The notes below the pieces were generated by a model. The model was not told where the DNA came from and did not search any database. It saw only the letters and a list, made by a program, of their open reading frames with translations. DNA of 64,000 nt from NCBI GenBank assembly GCA_014773175.1, contig VXCM01002197.1, positions 31,726-95,725 on the forward strand, written 5' to 3'. Below, in pieces: positions 36,501-47,909 of the stretch; the first letter of the stretch is position 1, and the number at the start of each line of letters is the position of its first letter. The translations under genes were made by a program, and so were the position numbers. The stretch is from Lucifuga dentata (taxonomy: Eukaryota; Chordata; Actinopteri; Ophidiiformes; Bythitidae).

Positions 36501-36970
36501 TGTTTGATGTATATTCTCATGCAACCATTTGCAACACAACAGAAGCATCCCTAATGTGTGCGACGTTGCACTACACTATGATTAAATCATCACTCAAGTG
36601 TTACAAAAGCGCTAGAGACAGGGATTCCTTGCAGCCTGAGTAAGGGCGAGAGTGGCTCGATGTAAATGGTTCAACCGTGCAGTCTACAATATGCTGCCTG
36701 GTGATTTTCACGTGTTTGGGAAATGATTGATCTCAAGTTCACTTCGACAGCTAAGCCTGGGGGGGGGGATGGTCGAGCAAGAGCAAGACAAAAGACTGAG
36801 CAGAGAGAGAGAGCAAGAGAGAGAGAATACATACAACTGGAGAAGAGAGAGAAGAAACAGCATGTGTGAGCCTCTAACCACCAGCTGACACACTTCATCT
36901 GTTGTGTTGTGTCTGCACGCCTGTTTCACCATCAGAGCAAAGTGGGTTTGTCTGAATACATCTAAACAGC
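33520..36970. other. Single-copy AT-rich DNA, no gene supported
   Basis: Short CA runs near 34396 and 35132-35158. The 141-aa frame at 35126-35551 starts inside a CA repeat and shows no domain. 35690-36060 is rich in catatatg-type AT palindromes. Nothing else is recognised. Confidence 0.5.
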
Positions 36971-36971
36971 C

Positions 36972-36975
<4 letters not shown>

Positions 36976-37009
<34 letters not shown>
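36976..37009. repeat. (GA)n microsatellite
   Basis: A pure GA run of about 34 bp. Confidence 0.95.
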
Positions 37010-37011
<2 letters not shown>

Positions 37012-37772
37012 TTCTTAGAAACTCATGGCTCTAGTAACCTTCAACCAATCCTTCCACATATTGTCTCTCTTTTTGTCTCACTTTCCTTTCTCTTCATTTC
37101 TTCCCATGTAATATTTACCCACTCTGCCTTGCTTTTATCTTTGCCTCCCAACACTTTCCTCTCTGTCTATCTCTTTCTCTCAGAAACAGAGTTGGGAGTT
37201 GGGAGCAAAAGGCAGGAGACAGACAAGATGAAAGCTGTTTCCTGATTCTTCATCTCTCAGCTTCTCTGCTGTCGGGATGAAGACAGCTAGTCAAGACAGA
37301 GATTTCTCTGCTAGATCTATCCCTGCACAGCTGCTGTCCCTAACAGCCAGACAGGCAGAAACATGAGGTGGAGAAAGAAAGACAGGCAGACAAGCAGAGA
37401 GACAGACAAACACAGACCCGGACAGGTGGAAAAATGCTATAAGGACTAAAAGTTTCAATGAAAAAAATTCATGCAGGGCAGTAATGCTATTTTACAGAGA
37501 GGAATGTGACAGGAGATGAAAGGAATGAAGCAGAGGGCGGGACACACAAGATATACTGTAAAAACATCCATATGAAAAGATGCTACTAGAATTTGCATGC
37601 ACACACACACATGCACGCATGCACACACACACAGTGGTTTTAAAAATTTACTGGATATCATGGTAGCTGACAGTAAGATGGTAATGCTTCCTGTAAGTGA
37701 TGGAGAGAGTCTGTCTTTGTGTCTTCCTGTATCTGTGATGGCTGTCGGGAGACATGCACACAGGCACAGAGG

Positions 37773-37824
37773 CACCCACCCACCCACACACACACACACA
37801 CCCACACACACACACACACACACA
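37773..37824. repeat. (CA)n microsatellite with CCCA interruptions
   Basis: CA array with three CCCA interruptions. A smaller CA cluster lies at about 37598-37634. The region from 37010 to 37770 has no gene. Confidence 0.93.
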
Positions 37825-37829
37825 TTCCT

Positions 37830-39565
37830 GACCTGACACTGTCTTTTGAAGTTCTACCCTCAAGCCTGTTGTCTTGCCAACTGTTTGTTTTATCCGTGGG
37901 AAAAAGTGTCTCTAATTCTCAACGCAGAAATCGATGAGCTGTTATTCTCTAATGGCAGAAGTGGAAGTGGAATCATTAAGGTCTGCCGCTTAAATGTCAA
38001 ATTTAATTTAAATATCAACAAATAGCATTTGGTACAAGCGTAGCATTATTTTTCTTTATGCTTTATGGAAATATTTGCCAACATGATGTGACAAATGTAA
38101 TTTTTTCCATTGTATTGTATGGTACTTGTATGTATTTGCACTTCATCCATTTTAACTGCAAAGGCAAATGCAATATTATAACCAAGCTTTGAGCAGGACC
38201 AAACCATGATCCAATCTTCAGCTGTATCAATGTATCTGTGACCCAATTGGCTCAACGTCACGATGGAGGCGAATTTAGCAAAAGAGCCATATAGGATTTC
38301 AGCTTTCAATCAACGTTTCAATCAAATGTTTAGAGTTTTGTTTCTCTCGTGCATTAATGTACCTGAAATTGCTTTGAAATAAAATCCTTATTTTTAATGT
38401 TTCAATCTGCTGTAGAAATTCTCAACATAGTCACTGAGGTCACAATTTCAAATTTCTGTTTGATAAAAATTTGTTAAATTTGGGCATTTTTCATATTTTT
38501 GTCAGCAGATCACTATATTGCAAAGGAGATGTGAAAGAAAACAGGCATCCACAACCGCCAAAAGAGATATGGTTAGCTCCAACACAACAAGGCCTTTTGC
38601 TGGAGCCATTCCTTTTGTATGCAATACTGTCAGAGTCAAGCCCACATCACAGAGGCACGGCACAGGTATCCAGGCTGAAGAATATTTGCATGTGTTCCAG
38701 ATTTTAATGTAGCAATTGCAAGGCGCTACGTTTCTATCTGTGCTGCCTGCGTGAGCATGAGCGTGGCCACGCTGCACAACGAGTACACACGGGTTCATGC
38801 ATACATGCAGTCTCATGCTTTTGGTTGTAAGTGTCAAACAAATACGCATCAGTAATGCTGTTCAACATGCACCCTCACACATTTCAATTTAAATTATTCA
38901 ACAGCCAAATACTCAGTTTGGTCATGTGTAGCACCATAAATGCTATTCCTTGGTATTCCTAAAGCAAAAAAAGCCATGCTAAGTGATTTATCTTGTAATC
39001 TCTCTCATCAAGGTTTGCTATATGTATTCAGTGTGTGTTATGTGCCATGACATTTAATTTCACATTACTGAACTATATTTTTCCAGTTAACAACAAGACC
39101 AGGACTTAATGACTGAGTTAGATCTACTGAGTTAGAGCTTCCCGTGACAGGTTCAGAACTTCTAAACCAGTCCTTGTAATGTGCTCATATTTTCAAGATG
39201 TCGGTGCTCATTGACATGAGGGGAGTCAATGTAGTCATTTGTTGTGTGAAAAGCATTTTTGACATGGAAGTGAGTCTTCATTAATTGTGTCTTAGGCACA
39301 GCGCGGTCAGATAACTTTCCCTCCTTTTATATAAAGCAACAGTCACAGTGAGTTTTTTTCTGACAGTCTGAGCTCGTCAATAAAGGAACACTGTCCCACC
39401 GGACTTGACATGTTCTCCTAATGGAATGGACATATCTCTCTCCTTCTTTCTTTTCATTTTCCCACATCAACATCATTTTTGTTGTCATTTCTGTGTGCCT
39501 CCTGATTTTGTGATGCCTGAATGTGGACAGCTGCTGTCTGTATACTCTTTGCCTTCACAAGGCCT
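37830..39565. other. Single-copy DNA, no gene supported
   Basis: Open frames at 38046-38309 (minus) and 38471-38849 overlap on opposite strands and have no family signature. Confidence 0.5.
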
Positions 39566-39568
39566 CAC

Positions 39569-39605
39569 TTTTTTTTTTTTTTTTTTTNTTTTTTTTTTTT
39601 TTTTT
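39569..39605. repeat. Poly(T) run with single N
   Basis: A T homopolymer interrupted by N at 39588. The true length is unknown. Confidence 0.92.
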
Positions 39606-39609
39606 ACCT

Positions 39610-42234
39610 TTAGGTAAGAGTGTGCAGTGTGTGTATTTTCTCAACCCTAAAGGGGCTTGTACGTGAGCCTGGCCCTGTCTCCCTGCCGTTGTTATGCCAG
39701 CTTTGTGCTCCTGAGCAGCTTTGTGTCTGGTCTCTCATTCATTTGCATGTGTGTGTACAACATATGTGCACACGTATGAGTGCAGCAGCAAGTGAGTGTG
39801 TTTTCATGTGTGTAGATGTTTTTTGTGGCTCTGGCTGCGTGTGTGTGTGGAGTTTTTCCTGCCAACAGCAAGCATCTCTGTGTCTGTCCATTGTGTCCAG
39901 TGTTGTTTTGGGTGGCTGTGGGCATTTGGCTGGTACAGTGGACAATGCAGAACAGACAATAGACGGACAAAAGATGTGATACTCAGTGGAGAGGAGGAAT
40001 GAGTCATCTACCGTATACTGTCAGCACCAGGCGTTTGAGTCCATGCCACAACCTGGTCTCAAATACTGAACAATTTTCCCCCTTTCCGTCATTCTGTATT
40101 GTAAAAAAGATGTAATGTCCAATTCATGCCAAGTAATAAAATGCAATTAATTTGCAGTATATTGCAGTACTTAATAACATTAGTCCCAAAACAAACTGCC
40201 TGCCAAGGCTGTAAGATTCTGTGTGTGTGTTTTTGTTTTGAGTGTGTTAAGCCAACCGACTGTCATGCTATAGACCCCACTACCACCACCACCACCACNC
40301 CCCACCCCAATGACCTCATCTGTCCAGCAGAAGCCAACTGGCCACTTGACATCCTGTATCTAGAATCTATTAGTCATTCTTTCTCCGTCTCTCCATCAAT
40401 CTCTCTGTCTCAATAAGCCATCAGTGGTTTTGGTTCCGATCCAAATCAATCCTGTTCTGACATCCACCCGAATCATTCATCTCTCCCCACTGTCTCTCTC
40501 TATCTTTCTGCCACTCCAACAGTAGGAGTGTGTAGCCAGGTGCCAGCTTGCATCAGTCATGTTGTCAGGGTCTGGGCTCTGAGGTCGCTGTTGGCTGTGG
40601 AAGCCACTGTGGGCTTCTACTGTCCCTAAAAACACTTGATGCAAGGACAACATTTGTAGCAGTGTGTGCTGTGTAAGATCTACTTGCAGCAGGTGAGCAA
40701 GACCTGAGGTGAAAAAAATGCTTGAAGTGTGATGCAAGATGTTACCTCATGTTACGCTGCAAACCCGAACACATCCAGGCTCTTGATGTTGAAGTCATGT
40801 TGACAGGCAGAGCCTTTATATGCAACAGCATCATGTCAATACGAGCACAACACCTGCAGTAGTGAATTAATAGCCAATCAACTTAAGAACACAGAACGGC
40901 CGTATGCAAGGAAGCATATGCATGTCACCTGTAATGATAAAGAGACTATTTTCTGAATCCAGGTCAACATCCCATTCCTGACATTTCTAAACAAAAGGCT
41001 TAATATTAAACCTTTGAAGTAGGAGTTCATTTTTATAAACTTCTTACTTCTATTAAGTTAACTTAATGTTTTTTCTACTTGCAGTACTCACACATTGTTG
41101 ACTTTTGTCAGCCATTGTAGTCTGGTGAGTGTTTTACTAAGCTCCCTCACTGTAGAAAAACTCCTTTTTGCTGAAGTGGTTGGTATGGTAAAGCACAGCA
41201 GGAGCAGCTGTTTCAAGTTCATAAAGGCACAGACAGCGATGTCTCACTGAAAATGCTGAGCTTCATTTTACTGTCTTGCTTGCATATTATTTTGAGATTT
41301 TTTGTGGTCTTTGAGCATAACGTTGAATCGCACAAGTTCATTACTTTGACCTGAGCAATGCTGCCTGTCTGGTAAACAGCTGACAAACTCTTAAACATCT
41401 CAAAGAACAATTGTCTCTCAGTGCTTTAACTAAATCATGTTCTCCACTCCAAAGATCAACATCTTTTTGGTCTCCTGTCCTCTGGCAGATGTCATTTACT
41501 TGCTGTCTACTCTCCAAAGACTTTTACAAAATCAAGAACAAATCCACCCCTCCGGAGTTCTGTTTTCTCTCTCTCTCACCCTCTTCTTCTCTTTCAAAAC
41601 CCCCACCCTTTCCATTTTCGCCTCCTTCCCTTCCCATTTCTTTTAGATTAAATAAAAGATCTATCTACCCAACATGACAAGCAGTTTACAGCACTTGCAG
41701 GCCACAAGATTAAAAAAATGTAAAACTATTCTGTTTTTCCGACGTATTTTGCACCAAAGCCCACAGAGTCTCCTCCAGATTTAATTGGTCCTATAAATAA
41801 AGTGTTCTGCTGCAAAAGTTGTTTAGAGGGAGAGACAGAAGGGAACACACAGAGGGAGAAGAGAGAGACAAAAAAGATAGAGAGAGAAGGCAAAATGGTG
41901 AGATGCAGAGAGAGAGAGGAGAGAGAGAATAGAAGACAGAGTGAGAGTGTGAATTACCACAGCTGATGAATTTAATTCTCAGAGTCTTGGCTGAGCAGTA
42001 TTTAGACAGCTGATTAAAGATACAGACAGACAGTGATGGCTTCATCAGAATGGCTAAGGAGAGAGAGAGAGAGAGAGAATGAAGACAGATATCAGTTTTC
42101 AGATAAAGTGACAGAAATAGTTTTTACGTAATAAAAATAAATCTTATTGTATACAATAAACACCTAAAAAAAATTTAGGATGAAGGTTATTTGTTGCATC
42201 AGTCATGAAAACAGAAACTGTGTAACATAAGAGG

Positions 42235-42240
<6 letters not shown>
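39610..42240. other. Single-copy DNA with small simple repeats
   Basis: Contains an (ACC)n patch ending in an N (40299) and a purine-rich stretch at 41820-41940. Open frames at 39620-40007 on both strands are low-complexity. No gene is recognised. Confidence 0.5.
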
Positions 42241-42287
<47 letters not shown>

Positions 42288-42326
42288 NAAATGTTAAAAT
42301 GTGTGTGTGTGTGTGTGTGTGTGTGC

Positions 42327-42360
<34 letters not shown>
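42241..42360. repeat. Long poly(A) then (GT)n
   Basis: About 47 A residues, then N at 42288, then a GT array (42301-42359) with a GCGTGCG interruption. The adjacency of both arrays to an N makes the true lengths uncertain. Confidence 0.95.
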
Positions 42361-42362
<2 letters not shown>

Positions 42363-42412
42363 ACATCACTGTTTATCTGTGCATTTGCAGATTGCATGTG
42401 TATCTGTATGTG

Positions 42413-42856
42413 GGGTCCAAAAGTCTGAGACCACTGTGAAAATGCTTCTATTTTGCATCACAAATGAGAAGATCATCTTAACAATTTGAGGGAAAAGTTG
42501 AATCTAAAGTGTACATGTTCAGAATGTAAATGCTCAGAATATCTTAGTATTTGGTATGCCCCCATTTTGCTCTAATGACAGCATGCACACGAGCTGGCAT
42601 GAACTCCACAAGTTTGTGTAAAACCTGATGACCTAAGTTATCCCAGCATGATTTGACAATGTTCCAAAGAGCCTCTAGTAATGTCAGACTTTCTGATTAT
42701 TNCACAAGTTTGTGTAAAACCTGATGACCTAAGTTATCCCAGCATGATTTGACAATGTTCCAAAGAGCCTCTAGTAATGTCAGACTTTCTGATTATTTCC
42801 TGATTTACATGTAAAACATCACAGATTTTCAATGTGGTCTCAGACTTTTGGACTCC
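42413..42856. mobile_element. TIR MITE (possibly Tc1/mariner-like)
   Basis: Terminal inverted repeats of about 30 bp: left ggtccaaaagtctgagacca from 42414, right ending tctcagacttttggactcc at 42856. The interior has no coding capacity. It includes an AGTATTTGGTATGCCCCCAT-type block, which I associate from memory with short non-autonomous DNA elements in fish. The internal 95-bp duplication at 42607-42797 is an assembly artefact, so the true length is about 348 bp. It lies between two microsatellites. Superfamily assignment is tentative. Confidence 0.75.
42607..42797. repeat. 95-bp direct duplication around a single N
   Basis: 42607-42701 and 42703-42797 are the same 95 bp separated by N at 42702, the longest of the single-N duplications. 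It lies wholly inside the MITE. Confidence 0.88.
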
Positions 42857-42879
42857 AAAAGTGTGTATGTATGTGTGTG

Positions 42880-42881
42880 TG

Positions 42882-42958
<77 letters not shown>

Positions 42959-42990
42959 GTCTATCTGTCTGTCTATCTATCTATATATAT
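42880..42990. repeat. Compound (TATC)n/(TGTC)n tetranucleotide array
   Basis: About ten TATC units, then about nine TGTC units, then mixed units and TATA. Hydrophobic open frames (Leu-Ser-Ile-Tyr and Leu-Ser-Val-Cys repeats) come from the repeat. Confidence 0.95.
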
Positions 42991-43080
42991 ATAAGAATGT
43001 ACCTACGAGCAAGTGAGCGTGACTTTCTGTGTGTAAATCAGAAGCAGAGTGGGTACAGTACAGTGTAATGAGTAGCGTGC

Positions 43081-43082
<2 letters not shown>

Positions 43083-43111
<29 letters not shown>
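43083..43111. repeat. (TG)n microsatellite
   Basis: A 28-bp TG run. Confidence 0.93.
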
Positions 43112-43113
<2 letters not shown>

Positions 43114-43114
43114 G

Positions 43115-44325
43115 ACTCTACAGGGATGTGCAGCAACATGCTGTCTAATTAACAGTGTCCTCTGTGTGGTGAAGCTGCTTCACACAGCCCCAACAGCCAT
43201 GATTAAAAGAAACGCTCTCAAGGGACAGAAAGCTCTTCCATTTCACTACAGATACTTTCTGGACGCTGTCCAGACACAATCAACCATCTCATCCTGACCA
43301 CAATGGATGCTCCTTTAACTCACTGTCTCACTCTGTGACTGGGTCTTTCTCAAGTACACACTCACTTTCTCTGACTTTCTCTCCCATTCCCTTCATCAAC
43401 TTATTTTTCCACACTCTTTCTCTTCTCTCCTCTCACTTCTTTCAACCTCACTGTCTGCCAAGGCTTCACATCAAAGCCGATGATTAGTTTCTAACTGTTC
43501 GGCACGCAGTACTTTATCCAGCTTTGTGCAAAGAGACCAAAATAATCAGCATGAATATGGAAAATATGCTTCGATGGAAAGCTGGCCCAGTAATATCCAT
43601 TTCAGTCAAACTAACTTGGCTTAATTTGACTTACATATAAATGATGGCAACACTTTACTCCAACATCCCTTTGGCCCAGTGTCACACTGTCAACACATTT
43701 CCATTACTTTGACTTGTGTATAGATACACAAGCTCGTCAAGGTTGTTGGTTTAGTGCTGAGTTTGACTTAAGAACAAAATACAACAACTAATTTCATTTC
43801 TTTTGTTTTCTTGGCACCACCTTCCCTCCTAATTTAAACATCTCCTTGGTTTGCTTCCTCCAAACACAATCGGTACTCAAAGTTCTTGGCGAAATGTTCT
43901 TTGGCTCTTTAGATTTATCAAGGTGTCCAAGTTTTTTTTAATAGTGAATTTGAATTAATTTAGTTTGTTATCCTTGGTGCAGTATATATATCAGAATCTA
44001 AAGTTTTAACTGTCATGTTTATTTAAACACAGAAATTATGGCACTCATACTTTAAGAACCCGACTGAGGAACCAATCAATAGGATACATACAGTAACTAA
44101 AAGCATCTCAATTCTGCAAAATTGAGGAGGGTGACAATAAATACTGGGAGTGACTTATTGTTAGAGTATTATTATAAACAGGGTAAAATGTTCATTTAAA
44201 AGAGGCAGGATGACTGTAAATATAAACTAGTAGACAAGTCATGAGCACCATTTTTCTGTGTTGAAAGGAACCTAAACTGCAAATGGAACCAATAATGCCT
44301 GCTGTTACCTCTGCATAACCAGAAT
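43115..44325. other. Single-copy DNA, no gene seen
   Basis: No open frame with exon-like borders and no recognised repeat. Confidence 0.5.
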
Positions 44326-44500
44326 TTATTTGTTTGTCTGTCTGTCTGTTTGTTAAGGATATCTCAAAAACTTACTGAAGGATTTGGACGAAAGTTGGGA
44401 GACAGATAAGGTCCACAGGAAGAAGTGATTAAATTTTGGATATGGATCATATTCAAAATGCAGGATCCAGAAGAAGTTTTTAGCCTGTTGTTATGAGGGT
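44326..44500 (+). repeat. Fragment of a widely dispersed animal repeat
   Basis: The order tttgtttgtctgtctgtctg, then ctcaaaaact-act, then ggatttggacgaaa, then gaagtgattaaattttgg, then tggatc-atc matches a repeat I remember as widely dispersed in fish and invertebrate genomes (typically CTCAAAAACTA...GGATTT...GATTAAATTTTGG). It is decayed and incomplete. The element class is not known to me. Confidence 0.5.
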
Positions 44501-44525
44501 AGTGCAGCTCCTTTACGAGACCGCT

Positions 44526-44558
44526 ATGTGTGTGTGTGTGTGTGTGTGTGTGAGTGTG
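44526..44558. repeat. (TG)n microsatellite
   Basis: A TG run with one GA interruption. Confidence 0.93.
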
Positions 44559-44559
44559 T

Positions 44560-46620
44560 GTCATGATTCTTCACTGAACAAAGACATCAATAAAGTTTGA
44601 TTACTTCATCTTCTGTATCTGATACAAAAGACAAGCATTAAGGTAAAATAAAAATGCCTGTTACATCAGTTACATCAGCTTTATTTCTACAGGCGGAGTA
44701 CATCCTTTCCTCATTTCAAAATCAGGGAATTAAAATGACACTTCTTTCATAAAACTAAAAAGAAAAGGTCTGTCCTGGTGCCTCAGTGGAATGGATCCAC
44801 TAGCAAAGTCATTTATCAAGCTTGTGACCTTTGTTGTATGTCATCCCCCTCCCTCTCCAATCTAATACATCTATGCTCCCTTCATACTCTCTAACGAAGC
44901 AGAAATCCCTCACAAAAATCTTTTCAAAGGAATGAAAAAGAACGTTTTGGTTTTTTTTTTTCTCTGAAGGCAGAAATGCACTGGATATGCCAAGTGTGTG
45001 CACATTACTGTATGTTTCATCTATCCGAATATTGCAAAACACATCTGTAGACAGACAATTGTTCATAGACAAAATATAAAGACAATATGGTCTGAGACAT
45101 TTAGCTAGCTATGCATTAGAGTGATGAAATAATGTAACTGCTATTCATTTTACTTCTGACAGTGAGCACAAAGTAGGAAACTGCCTAAGGCCATGTCTTT
45201 ACCACCTAAAGGCCCCCATGTGTGATGCTTTCTCTTTTATCTGTGTTTGTGTATTTTAATAATTCTGGTACTTTTTTTTTTTGCAAGGCATAACANAAAA
45301 AAAAAAAAAAAAAAAAAAACTTTTTTCTTAAAACCCAGTAACCCACTGCAACAAATCTGTAGAAAATGTAGGTTAAAATCTACATGGAACATTTTGTTTA
45401 AACTTTCTTCAAGACAAATACAGATGGTGAACAGGTTAGCACAGCATTTACTTCTCCAATGTACAAAGGATTCTATTAAAACTATTAACCTTGTTAGCAT
45501 CCAGGTTTTACTGAGTCTGCTTTAAAGGACAATTCAGGACACTTTAATTATGAGCTTATTTTCCCAGTTTTGCCCACTTTATGTTACAGATTTACGTAGG
45601 TCCATCTCAGAAATACTTTCACATAAATCCAAACATGGTCAAAGGCTGGCCCTGTTTCTGAAAATCAGCCACAAATGATGCATATTACAGGATGTTTGTG
45701 CCTTAACTTTAGTGAAATTCTCCTCCAACTTTGGCCTCACTGGAAATTTATTCTGGTTTCAAAGCTCTTAGAGACCACCAACAGTCTAAAACGAGAGAAG
45801 CTATCTGCCATTTGAGGTTTTCATTCATACAAATTAAATTCGTTCTGAGTACGTTGATAATGCAGTATTAGGAGAAAACCCAAGACTCAGCGGGATTAAG
45901 TCTTGCAACACGATGTGAATCCTCACAATCTTTGCCACATTTTCCTTTTTCCTGTTGCTCAGTGACATAAATTTACCAAAAATGCTTTTATGAAGCAGAA
46001 AATGGAAGGCAAAATTCAGAAAGACTGTAGCAGATTGGGGGAGGGTGAAAACATATTTCTCTTTCAAAGATTGATAAAAGAGCGATTTCTCTAACTCCAG
46101 GCTAATTCAAATCTCGCTGGGGAGTTACAGGCCTGGCTTCAAAACAATTAGCTAGAAAATGAGAGCCGTTTAAAAGACAAGGAGACAAGGAGATCTTAAT
46201 ACAGCCATGGGTATTTCCCCATGGAGGACTCATTTTTACAGCTTCCTTACAGAAACTCTCCCTCACTCTGATGCTGCTAGCCAATCTCCTCTGTCTCATT
46301 TCACACAGCAGACAATTTGCAGGAAGCTGGGAGAAACAGAAAGAGGGACAGAGAAATAAGTGAACAGAAATAAAGAGAAAGGAGATACGAGAGAATCTGA
46401 GGGTGGAGAGGGTGTTGAAAAGTCACAGTGGGAGAGAGGGAGGGGTAAGACAGACAAAAAGAAAGAAAATAAAGAGACAAACAGGAACAAAAAGACACAG
46501 AAACAGAAATACACATAGAGAAATAGAGGAGGTTCAGGAGGAGGCAGGTTGTGGTTGTCTAGGGAGCTGGAAGATTGAACATTGCTCTCTCTTTATGAGA
46601 GCTTCCTGCTCGCTGCCCTC
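44560..46620. other. Single-copy DNA, no gene supported
   Basis: Includes a poly(A) run with N (45296-45319) and a purine-rich tract (46320-46540) producing paired artefactual frames on both strands. Confidence 0.5.
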
Positions 46621-46633
46621 TGTGTGCCAGGGG

Positions 46634-46670
46634 CCAATCAGTGAGTCCATCTGTCCAGGGGGGCCAATCA
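46634..46670 (+). promoter_or_regulatory. Two CCAAT boxes 30 bp apart (weak)
   Basis: ggggccaatcagt at 46631-46642 and again at 46661-46672, each containing CCAATCA, the consensus for NF-Y. The exact 30-bp spacing comes from a short imperfect direct repeat (ccaggggccaatcagt). No TATA box, CpG richness or following first exon is visible, so promoter function is not supported beyond the motifs. Confidence 0.2.
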
Positions 46671-47044
46671 GTCACAGTGCAGAAGAACTAAGTCAGCATG
46701 TCCTTGTCCACACAGGTAATCAAAGACACCGTTAAACCTCTACCACTGCAAATGGCTTTTCACAGGCTCTTAGCCTCCATACCTTAGCCCCCTTTTCATG
46801 CTGCACTAGCTAACACACAGCTATGTTAACACCTTTGTCTTAAGCATATGGGGTGGGGGGGGAGGTGTAAAGGCAGGATTAACCCATTTTAAATGTGGTA
46901 TGTGAAGCTGTGGTTAGTGCAGGAAGGGGCGTTGATCTGCAGGTAATGATGGAACAAACTATACCCGGGGCCCTCAATGGAGGGGGGGACCCATCTAAAG
47001 CTTGGAATATAAAATTCAAATTTGGTGTCTTATTTTGATATTAG

Positions 47045-47391
47045 GGATGGCACGGTGGCTCAGTGGTTAGCACTGTCGCCTCACAGCAACAAGGTCCCGG
47101 GTTCGAGTCCGACCGGGTCCTTTCTGTGTGGAGTTGGCATATTCTCCCCGCTTGTGCGTGGGTTCTCTCCGGGTGCTCCGGCTTCCTCCCATCTCCAAAG
47201 ACATGCAGTTCAGGTGAATTGGAAACTCTAAATTGACCGTAGGTGAATGAAAATTTGTCTATGTGTCACCCCTGCCATAGACTGGCGACCTGTCCAGGGT
47301 GTACCCCGCCTCTCGCCCAATGACCACTGGGATAGGCTCCAGCACCACCCCTCCCCCCCATGACCCTTAGCAGGACAAACAGGTATAGAAA
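47045..47391 (+). mobile_element. tRNA-headed dispersed repeat (SINE-like)
   Basis: Starts gggatggcacggtggctcag. A pol III A box (tggctcagtgg, 47056-47066) and B box (ggttcgagtcc, 47100-47110) lie 34 bp apart, as in a tRNA. The body has the blocks ttctgtgtggagttggca, ggcgacctgtccagggtg and gggataggctccagc, and it ends near gacccttagcaggacaaac. From memory this is one of the commonest dispersed repeats in teleosts. Its class is debated between a tRNA-derived SINE and a non-autonomous DNA element. It is inserted inside the hAT remnant, so it is younger. It should not be annotated as a functional tRNA: the acceptor and anticodon arms are not formed. Confidence 0.85.
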
Positions 47392-47471
47392 AAAGTATAC
47401 AGTGACAACAACATGGGAAGATCTGTTTGTACCTGTTGTCCTCTTTTTGTCTGTGTGAGAGAGAGGAAAAA

Positions 47472-47850
47472 ATGGGAGTGAAGACAGCAGTGAAGGTTTG
47501 CCGTGATGAGGAAAATACAGAGGAGGAAGATGTCCTATGTAAGAGGGATATTGAGAATTATTTGGCAAAGGATCCAACATTATGGCCAGAGAACCTGTCT
47601 AATGTGCAAAGAGATTCAATTGTTTCGAAACTAGCTAGTACAGCTGCAGAAAGCCTAGACCTATCAAAAATGAACCTGAAAGATAAGGAAGGCAAACTAT
47701 TCCAACATTATCTTCAACATGAAAGGTCAGCCACTAGAAGTGAAAAAATAAGAAGTGGCTCATTTATACTGAGAGTGCTAAAGTTCTATACTGCATTTAA
47801 TGTCTTTTGTTCTCCCATGAGCAGACTAAACTTGCTGAAAATTAATGGGG
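47472..47850 (+). pseudogene. Broken hAT transposase exon, ZMYM1/P52rIPK type (TTF-like domain)
   Basis: The frame contains DIENYLAKDPTLWPENLSN (about 47550-47600), matching the 'DPxxWP..L' motif at the start of the TTF-type zinc-finger region in ZMYM1-like and P52rIPK-like hAT proteins. After it come KEGKLFQHYL and RSEKIRSGSF, where the family has 'GRxFs..Y' and 'nGexixRxWL', and FNVFCSPMSRL where it has 'vFCfxCrLf'. The second family cysteine appears replaced. The usual hAT catalytic RNase-H-like domain and C-terminal dimerisation region are absent. The open frame runs on past 47900 into element-end and flanking DNA; that tail (to 48179) is not real coding sequence. There is no promoter, so it is a decayed transposase fragment. 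Confidence 0.65.
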
Positions 47851-47909
47851 GGGCCCACATAGACTGCTGTGCCCGGGACCCAAAATTTGGTGCTACACCC
47901 CGGAGCAAG

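Larger units (their letters stand above)
46925..47900 (+). mobile_element. hAT-type element remnant, interrupted by a tRNA-headed repeat
   Basis: The left end (aggggcgttgatctgc, then acccggggccctcaatgg) and the right end (reverse complement ggggtgtagcaccaaatttt, then gggtcccgggcacagcag, then ggggcccccc-like) share the GC-rich layout of hAT elements that start CAGGGGCGT. Between them are a nested dispersed repeat (47045-47391) and a coding remnant with a TTF-like domain. The ends are only partly similar and no clean 8-bp target duplication was seen (5 of 8 at best), so it is old. The conserved middle and missing catalytic region show it cannot move by itself. Confidence 0.6.

Noticed and set aside
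42880..42990. CRISPR-like repeat array
   Set aside because: It is a compound tetranucleotide microsatellite with no spacers. The window is clearly animal DNA.
45523..45800. Another TTAA-type MITE (taaaggacaattcagg)
   Set aside because: Only the first eight bases resemble the family terminus, and there is no inverted partner or internal match.
47045..47130. Functional tRNA gene
   Set aside because: A and B boxes are present, but the cloverleaf arms are not. It is the head of a dispersed repeat.
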